Assembly: GCA_963808125.1 (NCBI GenBank)
Contig: CAWEEP010000073.1
Span: 1 to 11,796 of the forward strand
From: CAWEEP01 sp963808125
GTDB lineage: Bacteria; Chloroflexota; Dormibacteria; Aeolococcales; Aeolococcaceae
Direction: 5' to 3'
DNA length: 11,796 nucleotides
Numbering within the stretch: position 1 is the first letter of the stretch; each line of letters begins with the position of its first letter. Shown piece after piece: positions 6,464 to 11,796 of the stretch. Both the position numbers and the translations under genes were made by a program. Below the pieces are notes generated by a model. It did no database searches, was not told where the DNA came from, and saw nothing but the letters and a program-made list of their open reading frames with translations.

Positions 6464-7084
6464 TCACCTCGCGTCCTCCGCACGACGCGTCGCGACGCAG
6501 ATTGTGTAACTCTTCGGATCGCGCCAGGGTGTGGAATGGCCGGCGAACCAAGAGGCTGCGGTGCGTGCAATGGTGCCGATAACACGCGGTCGGTTTGGTG
6601 CATCCGCGGCAACGCCGTAAAATGAGAGCCGGGCCACGGCATAGGCCACGAGAGGTTCTGCCGTCGCGAATACGAGTGCGTTGTCGTGCCGGTGCACGCT
6701 CACGTTGCCGAATACCGTCTCGACCAACCTTGGAAGATTGCGCGAGTGCACGCGGCTATTCGGCGGCGTGGGCGACGTGAATCCATTCGCTTGGACACTC
6801 TCGTTGACCAACCGCACAAGGTGTGGTGTGGTGTGAGCGTCGTTCACCGTTGCTACGAAGCGTCCACCGACACGAAGCACGCGCAATCCCTCGCGGATGG
6901 CCTTGAGGGGCCGGTCCACGTGGTAGAGCATGTGCCGCGCCGCAACCACATCGAACTCCGCATCGGCGAACGGCAGCCTCATCGCATCGGCGAGGACTGT
7001 CTCGACAGCCATGTTGGCAGACCCGCGAGACAGGCGGTCAGCAGGCGGTCGACGCCGGTGTCCCGCGGCTTGGGGCGGGGCCAC
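6464..7084 (-). pseudogene. Class I SAM-dependent methyltransferase, 5'-truncated
   Basis: The frame covers the C-terminal three quarters of a Methyltransf_11-type methyltransferase. Visible are the acidic strand and following loop VETVLADAMRLPFADAEFDV, then VAARHMLYHVDRPLKAI, and the strand 5 region LRVGGRFVATVNDAH. The end, DPKSYTICVATRRAEDAR, is normal for the family and is closed by TGA 6464-6466. The glycine-rich SAM-binding motif I (GxGxG) is absent. The first 20 or so residues of the frame are Arg/Pro-rich and unlike the family, so native sequence starts near 7015 and the 5' end has been lost or replaced at the junction with the conjugation region. Substrate unknown. Without motif I it should be inactive. 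It may also be annotated as an intact 206-residue ORF. Confidence 0.7.
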
Positions 7085-7104
7085 TGCGGTGGGTCGGCTG
7101 ATCG

Positions 7105-7202
7105 CTGGCGGGCTCGTACTGGCAGGCGCCGCGCTGGCGAGAGCTGCGCGTCGGGCACGTCGCCAACAGCAGGCGGTCGCGGCGTCGCGTACGCGCCCCT
7201 GA
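7105..7202 (+). pseudogene. 3'-end remnant homologous to the Cys/His-rich gene at 624-1532
   Basis: Bases 7128-7162 match 1476-1510 at 33 of 35 positions in the same reading frame, giving AALARAARRARR in both copies, and the frame then ends with TGA at 7200-7202. No CRCxxC module precedes it, so only the tail of a related gene survives. It sits between the truncated methyltransferase and the heptamer array. Confidence 0.45.
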
Positions 7203-7438
7203 CCAAGGTCCAGCCCGAGGTCATCCCTGTAACAGTTTCCTGAGAATTCTCAACGCTGCGTACGCGTCTGTACGCGCGAGCGCGGCGCGAGAATCGCGCC
7301 TGTACGCGCACACGCGCCGACCCATCGCATCTGTACGCGCGGTCGCGTCACAGCGCGCTGATCGCGTACGCGGCGTCTGGCGCGTACGCGGCGACGTCCC
7401 GGCAGGTGCGGGGTCGATTCGTACGCGATTCGTACGCG
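7186..7438. repeat. Array of nine GTACGCG heptamers (iteron- or operator-like)
   Basis: GTACGCG occurs at 7189, 7260, 7270, 7302, 7333, 7366, 7384, 7421 and 7432, giving start-to-start distances of 71, 10, 32, 31, 33, 18, 37 and 11. Several are close to one or three turns of B-DNA. Three copies lie inside the perfect palindrome CGCGTACGCG (7186, 7363, 7381), and two adjacent copies form a tandem 11-mer CGATTCGTACG (7415-7436). The only other copy I found in the window is at 4435 inside the hydrolase. The array fills the gene-free stretch 7203-7489 upstream of the conjugation operon. Candidate roles are an origin, transfer site or operator; none is shown by the sequence. Confidence 0.7.
7241..7252. 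promoter_or_regulatory. Perfect 12-bp palindrome, candidate operator
   Basis: TGAGAATTCTCA is fully self-complementary and lies in a locally AT-richer patch just before the dense part of the GTACGCG array, about 240 bases ahead of the first conjugation gene. Its symmetry fits a dimeric regulator site. The regulator and any promoter are not identified. Confidence 0.35.
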
Positions 7439-7489
7439 GCCGCTGGTGGGATGGGGCGCATCCATCCGCCACTCACGAGGCCGCTCACC

Positions 7490-7840
7490 ATGCTCATCCT
7501 CCCCAAGCTGATCCCGCTTCTCCATCCCTTTCTGGCGGCGACGGGCACCGGCTCGGACCCCAGCTTTATCAACCCATCGCCCGACCCCAGCCAGCTCCCC
7601 GGCTCTGACCAGATCCTCGGCCTGGTGGGCGGGCTGCGCTGGGCAGCCCTGGTCTGCTGCCTCGTCGCCCTGATCATCGGTGCCGCCGTCTGGGCCTTCA
7701 GCTCCCATAGCGGCAACCCATACCAGACGTCCAAGGCCAAGGTGACTGTCTTCGGCGCCCTCCTGGGCGTCTTCGTCATCGGCGCGGCCCCGGCGCTCAT
7801 CCAGTGGCTGTATGACCTCGGCACCCAGGTGAGCGGGTGA
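7490..7840 (+). CDS. DUF6112-like small two-helix membrane protein of a T4SS
   Basis: A 116-residue protein, first in the conjugation operon. After a short hydrophobic N-terminus and a polar Pro/Ser/Asp stretch it has two membrane helices, about 51-70 (WAALVCCLVALIIGAAVWAF) and 84-106, joined by SSHSGNPYQTSKAK. The xSHSGNP loop and the ending GAAPALIQWLYDLG match what I recall of the DUF6112 family found beside SCO6880-family genes. In layout it resembles a VirB2-type pilin or small channel subunit, but that role is inference. The ATG at 7490 with GAGG nine bases upstream is preferred over an upstream in-frame start at 7406, which would begin inside the heptamer array. The stop overlaps the next gene by four bases (GTGA). 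Confidence 0.7.
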   Translation: MLILPKLIPLLHPFLAATGTGSDPSFINPSPDPSQLPGSDQILGLVGGLRWAALVCCLVALIIGAAVWAFSSHSGNPYQTSKAKVTVFGALLGVFVIGAAPALIQWLYDLGTQVSG

Positions 7841-9384
7841 GCGAGCCCGCGCCGGCCGCAACCTTGAGGGCACTGACGCAGCGGCGGCGCCAACTCCTCC
7901 CGCGGGCGGCTGGCGCACTTCTCCTGGTGCTGGCCGCCCTCACCGCGGTGGTGGCCTCGCCGGCGGCGGTTCGGGCGGACCCCGCCCCATCGACACCCGC
8001 GGCCGCTGGGGGCTCCACGCTCATGCCGCTACCCACCGCCTCGTCCACCACAGCGCCCGCGGTCACGCCGCTGCCGGCGGCCTCTCCCCACTACTCGGGC
8101 GGCGGCGGCATCATCACGAGCCTCATCTTCGGCCCGGCCATCGACGCGGTGGCGGGCTGGATCACCGGGAGCGCCGTCTCGGCGGCCGACGACGTGATCG
8201 GGCTGTTCGTCGTGGACCCGGCTAATCCCGACCTCACCGCTCCCTGGTTCCTCTCCGCCTACTACGGCACTGGTCCCGCCGGCGGGCGTACCGGCCCGCC
8301 CGGCGCGGTGGTGATCGCCGCCTGGCTGATGCTGCTGGTGGTCCTCGCGTCGGTGATGTCCGGCGTGATCCGCGGCGACATCGCCGGCATGGTGCGCCTG
8401 GTGTGCGTGCGGCTCCCGGTCGCGATCTTCATCACCTACATCGCGATCTGGCTGGTGACCCAGCTCCTGGCTCTGACCAACCTGGCCACCGCATGGGAGG
8501 TGGGTGGCAACGCGCAGGCGGGATCGCTGGCGGCGTGGTCGAACATCCTCGGGTCAAACCTCGGGAGCGACTTCCTGACCGTGCTGGCCTGCCTGGTCCT
8601 GATCGGCGCGACCGTGGTCTGCTACCTCGAGTTGCTGGCCCGGGACGCCGCCATCTACGTGGTGGCGGCCTTCATCCCCCTGATCGCCCTGACCTCACTG
8701 TGGCCCGGCGCGCACAACGCCCTGAAGCGGATCGCCGAGACGCTCTTCGTGCTCTGCATCAGCAAGTTCGTGATGGCCTTCGTTCTGGTCCTGGGGGCGA
8801 GCGCGCTCACCCAATCCATCACCCCCAGCGGAAACCTGGGCTCCGTGCTCGCCGCGACACTGATCTTCCTGCTTGCGGCGCTGGCGCCCTTCGCAGTCTT
8901 CCGCCTTCTCCCCCTGCTCGAGGCGACCGCGGTCGCCGGCATGGTCGGCCATGCCTCGGGCATCGGCAAGCGGGTCGGCAGCGCCGCCGTCCGCACCGGT
9001 GCTCGGGCCGGCGCCGCCGCCGTATCCGGCGGCACCTCGGAGGCGGTCGGCGCCGGTGCCGCCATGAGCAGCGGGGGCTCATCCGCCTCCCCCACCCCCG
9101 GCTCTGGGCCCGGCGGGATGGCGGGACAGGGCGAGCTGAAGATTGCCGGCGCCGGTGGCCAGCCCGAGGGTGGTTCCGGCTCGGGCGGCGCAGCGTCCGG
9201 CGCATCGCCGGGAGGCGGGGACCGGTCGCCCGGCAAAACCCCGGAAGCGGGATCTCCCCCCGCGTCACTCGACGCCTTCCCGTCAGAGGCAGGCGGTACC
9301 CCGCAGGCAGCCGACGCCGGGCCCGCCATCGCCCGCACCCGTCCCCGCCCCACGACCCCACAGCAGGAAGGAAGCCCCGCATGA
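7837..9384 (+). CDS. VirB6/TrbL-like polytopic membrane protein of a T4SS
   Basis: A 515-residue protein. Residues 1-47 look like a signal peptide or signal anchor: RRR at 16-18, a hydrophobic core near 25-41 and AVRA before Asp48. A Pro/Thr/Ala linker follows, then about six membrane helices near 157-178, 188-214, 246-267, 271-289, 301-324 and 335-360, the pattern of the VirB6/TrbL channel component of the inner-membrane complex. From about 370 to the end the protein is Gly/Ala/Ser/Pro-rich and probably disordered, with charged KTPEAG-type stretches. The GTG start at 7837 overlaps the preceding stop (GTGA), and the stop overlaps the next ATG (ATGA), implying translational coupling. No frame damage is seen. 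Family assignment rests on topology and gene order rather than a short motif. Confidence 0.8.
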   Translation: MSEPAPAATLRALTQRRRQLLPRAAGALLLVLAALTAVVASPAAVRADPAPSTPAAAGGSTLMPLPTASSTTAPAVTPLPAASPHYSGGGGIITSLIFGPAIDAVAGWITGSAVSAADDVIGLFVVDPANPDLTAPWFLSAYYGTGPAGGRTGPPGAVVIAAWLMLLVVLASVMSGVIRGDIAGMVRLVCVRLPVAIFITYIAIWLVTQLLALTNLATAWEVGGNAQAGSLAAWSNILGSNLGSDFLTVLACLVLIGATVVCYLELLARDAAIYVVAAFIPLIALTSLWPGAHNALKRIAETLFVLCISKFVMAFVLVLGASALTQSITPSGNLGSVLAATLIFLLAALAPFAVFRLLPLLEATAVAGMVGHASGIGKRVGSAAVRTGARAGAAAVSGGTSEAVGAGAAMSSGGSSASPTPGSGPGGMAGQGELKIAGAGGQPEGGSGSGGAASGASPGGGDRSPGKTPEAGSPPASLDAFPSEAGGTPQAADAGPAIARTRPRPTTPQQEGSPA

Positions 9385-10895
9385 GTGGCACCACCGAGAT
9401 CCGGTACCACTTCGGCCCGCGCGACCGGCGCGGCCTCCTGCTCGGCGTGCGCCTCGGTCAGATCGCGATCCTCGCCACCGGGGCCTTCCTCGGCCTGGTG
9501 GTCCTCCTCGGCGCCCATGGCAGCGCCGCCGGTCTCCTGGCGCTGCTGCTCGTGGTGGGTCTCACCGTCAGCGCCGCGTTCATGCCCATCTCGGGTCGCG
9601 CCCTCGACGAGTGGCTGCCCGCCGTCCTGCACTTCCTCCTCCACGGGAGGCGCACCTGGCGCTCGCCGCAGTCACGCCGCGGCCAGGTCCTGCGCACCAC
9701 CCGGGGCGGCGAGGCCCGGGTGATCGCCGAGCAGCCCGCCTTTCCGCCTGTCCTGCGCGACTGCACCATCCTCGCCGTCCCCGTCCCCCGCGGAGAGCTG
9801 GGCGTGGTCAAGGACAGACGGCGCGGCACCTGGACCGCCGTGCTCCGGGTCCGCGGCACTTCGTTCGCTCTGGCGGACTCCGGCGAGAAGGGCCGGCGCA
9901 TGGGGGCCTGGGGGGCGATACAGGCCAGCCTGGCCCGCCGCGGCACCCCGATCTCCGCCCTCCAGGTCGTCGTGCGCACCCTGGCCGAGGATCCCGATGC
10001 GCTGGCTCGCCACCTCGCCGAGCAACGCACTCTCGATCTCCGCAGCCCGATCGTGCGCAGCTACCTCAGCCTCCTCGATGACGCGGCTCCCGTTGCCGAG
10101 GCGCAGGAGATCCAGGTCCTGGTCGCGCTCCAGGTCAGCCTGCGCAGCGCGGGCCAGCAGATCCGCCAGGCGGGAGGCGGGGACACGGGCGCCGGCGAGG
10201 TACTCAGCCGCCAGCTCCACGCCCTCCAGATCCAGATGCACGCCGCCGACATCGATGTCGAGGGGGCGCTGCCACCCCGCCTGCTCGCCCAGACCCTCCG
10301 TGAGGCCTGGGACCCCGGCGCGACCGACCAGCTTCGTCTCACCGCCCGTCACCACCCCGGGCACGAGGGTGTGCCGGTGTCGGCGAGCGGGCCCCTCTTC
10401 GCCCGGCCGTCGTGGAGGGGATACGAGACGGACTCCGCCCTTCACACGTCGTACTGGGTCAGCGAGTGGCCCCGGGTGCCCGTCGGGCCCGGCTTCCTGG
10501 TGCCGCTCCTGCTCAAGACCCGCGCCCGGATGAGCGTCTCGGTCTGCATGGTCCCCATCGACCCGATCCAGGCCCGACGCGATCTCGAGGCCCAGCGCAC
10601 CGAGCACCTGGCCGACGAGCAGCTCCGCCAGCGGCACGGGTTCCGCACCTCGATCGACAAGGAGCGCCAGGCCGAGGCCGTGGAGCGCCGCGAGGGGGAG
10701 CTCGCCGACGGGCACGGCGAGTACCGCTTCTCCGGCCATCTCACGGTGAGCGTCACCTCCATCGCCGATATGGAGAGGGCCTGTGGCAGCGCGGAGGAGC
10801 ATGCCGCCCTCTCCTCCCTCGACCTCCGCCGCATGGACGGCGAGCACGATCGGGGCTTCGCCGCCACGCTGCCGCTCGCCCGGGGAATCTGGTGA
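9381..10895 (+). CDS. SCO6880-family T4SS protein (PrgI-like anchor plus VirB4-like N-terminal region)
   Basis: A 504-residue protein starting at ATG 9381 in an ATGA overlap with the TrbL-like gene. The N-terminus, EIRYHFGPRDRRGLLLGVRL, leads into two membrane helices at about 25-44 and 48-68, followed by AAFMPISGRALDEWLPAVLH and FLLHGRRTW, characteristic of actinobacterial SCO6880 proteins and PrgI-like anchors. The large cytosolic part has no Walker motifs. It contains a charged helical segment near 390-440 (ARRDLEAQRTEHLADEQLRQ) and ends ATLPLARGIW. I infer that it supplies the membrane anchor and the N-terminal, non-catalytic half of a split VirB4 whose ATPase domain is the next gene. The frame stays open far upstream, into 8403, but that part is only a shadow of the TrbL-like gene. 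The stop overlaps the next start by one base (TGATG). Confidence 0.85.
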   Translation: MSGTTEIRYHFGPRDRRGLLLGVRLGQIAILATGAFLGLVVLLGAHGSAAGLLALLLVVGLTVSAAFMPISGRALDEWLPAVLHFLLHGRRTWRSPQSRRGQVLRTTRGGEARVIAEQPAFPPVLRDCTILAVPVPRGELGVVKDRRRGTWTAVLRVRGTSFALADSGEKGRRMGAWGAIQASLARRGTPISALQVVVRTLAEDPDALARHLAEQRTLDLRSPIVRSYLSLLDDAAPVAEAQEIQVLVALQVSLRSAGQQIRQAGGGDTGAGEVLSRQLHALQIQMHAADIDVEGALPPRLLAQTLREAWDPGATDQLRLTARHHPGHEGVPVSASGPLFARPSWRGYETDSALHTSYWVSEWPRVPVGPGFLVPLLLKTRARMSVSVCMVPIDPIQARRDLEAQRTEHLADEQLRQRHGFRTSIDKERQAEAVERREGELADGHGEYRFSGHLTVSVTSIADMERACGSAEEHAALSSLDLRRMDGEHDRGFAATLPLARGIW

Positions 10896-11796
10896 TGCCC
10901 TCCCTCTCCTCCCTCTCCGCGCGGCGCAGCCCCGGCACCGTCCTCCATCGGGCCACCACCGCCCACCTCCAGTCCGTGTATCCCGGCATCTGCGAGGGAC
11001 GCGGCTTCTCGCGGGGCGTCTACATCGGGCGCGACCTCCACGGCGGCTCCTTCACGTACGACCCCTGGGAGCTGTACAACGCCGGTCTGCTCACCAACCC
11101 CAATATGCTCGTCCTGGGCCAGCTCGGCCTCGGCAAGAGCGCGCTCGTGAAGACCTACGTGTACCGCCAGCTGGTCTTCGGGCGGCAGGCACTGATGCTC
11201 GACCCCAAGGGAGAGAACGGCGCCCTCTGCGCCGCCTGCGGGGTCTCCCCGGTGGTGCTCCGCCCCGACGGCGAGGGCGGCGGGCTGCGGCTCAATCCGC
11301 TCGACCTCGGCCTGGCCGGCGACCTGCACACCCGGCTCATGGAGAGGATCCGGATCCTCTCCGCCGTGTGCGGCGCGTCGTTGGGCCGCCCGCTCACCCC
11401 CGAGGAGCGCCTCGCACTGGAGCTTGCTACCGACGACGCCACCCCACGCTCGAGGTGGGACATCGCACCCACGCTCCGCGGCGTCGTCGACGCGCTGCTC
11501 CACCCCTCCTCCACCGCCGCGGACACCGCCTCCACGACCCAGGAGGCGCTCGCCGCCGCCTCGCGCAGCGTCGCCCTGGACCTGCGCCGTCTGGTCGACG
11601 GCGACCTCTGCGGCATGTTCGACGGCGAGACCTCGGCGGCCATCGACCTCGCCGCACCGCTGGTCAGCTTCGATCTCTCGGCCGTGTACGGCTCGACCGC
11701 GCTCCCCATCCTGATGGCGTGCGTTGGCGCCTGGTTCCAGGGCGTCCTCGCCGGTGACCCATCGACCAAGCGGATCGTCGTCCTCGACGAGGCCTG
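10895..11796 (+). CDS. VirB4-like T4SS ATPase, partial (runs off right edge)
   Basis: Frame open from ATG 10895 (a GTG sits directly before it at 10892) to the window end, 300 codons in view. The N-terminus, MPSLSSLSARRSPGTVLHRA, leads to the fold start YIGRDLHGGSFTYDPWELYN. The Walker A motif GQLGLGKS is at residues 75-82, followed by GRQALMLDPKGENG, and Walker B RIVVLDEA ends the window with D298 and E299. This is the motor ATPase domain of VirB4/TraG-type secretion ATPases, which power pilus or channel assembly and DNA transfer at the inner membrane. The usual VirB4 N-terminal region is missing here because it appears to reside in the preceding gene. The one-base overlap with that gene suggests coupled translation. 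The remaining C-terminal part, about 100-200 residues, is outside the window. Confidence 0.9.
   Translation, partial: MPSLSSLSARRSPGTVLHRATTAHLQSVYPGICEGRGFSRGVYIGRDLHGGSFTYDPWELYNAGLLTNPNMLVLGQLGLGKSALVKTYVYRQLVFGRQALMLDPKGENGALCAACGVSPVVLRPDGEGGGLRLNPLDLGLAGDLHTRLMERIRILSAVCGASLGRPLTPEERLALELATDDATPRSRWDIAPTLRGVVDALLHPSSTAADTASTTQEALAAASRSVALDLRRLVDGDLCGMFDGETSAAIDLAAPLVSFDLSAVYGSTALPILMACVGAWFQGVLAGDPSTKRIVVLDEA

Larger units (their letters stand above)
7490..11796 (+). mobile_element. Conjugation / type IV secretion module (start of an ICE or plasmid transfer region)
   Basis: Four consecutive plus-strand genes with 4-, 4- and 1-base overlaps encode the inner-membrane and ATPase parts of an actinobacterial-type T4SS. 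Gene order (DUF6112-like, TrbL/VirB6-like, SCO6880-like, VirB4-like) matches the known arrangement in actinobacterial conjugative elements. Relaxase, coupling protein, integrase and attachment sites are not in view, so its status as ICE or plasmid is open. It continues past the right edge. Confidence 0.65.

Noticed and set aside
7186..7438. GTACGCG array as a CRISPR array
   Set aside because: Unit of only 7-11 bases with irregular spacing and no spacer of constant length.
7406..7489. N-terminal extension of the DUF6112-like protein from 7406
   Set aside because: It would start inside the heptamer array, has no Shine-Dalgarno and gives a non-family Arg-rich leader.
8403..9380. Long upstream extension of the SCO6880-like frame (830 codons in all)
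   Set aside because: It overlaps the TrbL-like gene fully, reads as Arg/Pro-rich nonsense, and the ATGA-coupled start at 9381 begins the recognisable protein.
8655..9644. 329-codon minus-strand open frame opposite the TrbL-like gene
   Set aside because: Shadow frame crossing a real gene boundary on the other strand, low complexity.
9672..10847. 391-codon minus-strand open frame opposite the SCO6880-like gene
   Set aside because: Antisense shadow created by high GC3 in the plus-strand gene; composition is Gly/Ala/Glu-rich with no domain.

Overview
The window is high-GC, strongly GC3-biased DNA, most likely from a soil actinobacterium or a related high-GC Terrabacteria lineage. I infer this from base composition and from the type IV secretion genes on the right, a set known mainly from Actinomycetota. 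The source organism cannot be named from sequence alone. No tRNA, rRNA or CRISPR array was seen.

Left and middle (about 1-7080): a graveyard of catabolic and regulatory genes on the minus strand. In order they are an SMP-30/gluconolactonase-like gene with two compensating frameshifts (runs off the left edge), an ABC-2 permease fragment with a frameshift, an ECF sigma factor with a SnoaL-like C-terminal domain and one frameshift, an HSL-family alpha/beta hydrolase, and a SAM methyltransferase lacking its 5' part. The hydrolase carries one frameshift and is cut in two by a complete IS5-family element (4537-5878, intact transposase, 4-bp CTAG duplication). Removing the IS and one CTAG restores the hydrolase frame exactly. 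Two apparently intact small hypothetical genes lie here: a Cys/His-rich putative DNA-binding protein (624-1532, plus) and a 74-residue protein (1545-1769, minus).

Junction (about 7020-7490): the methyltransferase loses its 5' end next to a short remnant resembling the 3' end of the Cys/His-rich gene. A gene-free stretch follows with a 12-bp palindrome (TGAGAATTCTCA) and nine copies of the heptamer GTACGCG, several spaced near whole helical turns. This is the most interesting unexplained signal in the window.

Right (7490-11796): the start of a tightly coupled plus-strand conjugation/type IV secretion operon: a DUF6112-like two-helix protein, a VirB6/TrbL-like polytopic protein, an SCO6880-family protein (PrgI-like membrane anchor plus VirB4-like N-terminal region) and a VirB4-like ATPase cut by the window end. 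Each gene overlaps the next by 1-4 bases and all are intact. Together they would form the inner-membrane channel, scaffold and motor of a conjugative apparatus, so the right side is probably part of an integrative conjugative element or plasmid. The contrast of intact mobile-element genes with broken cargo genes suggests real decay of an accessory region, although assembly indels cannot be excluded.
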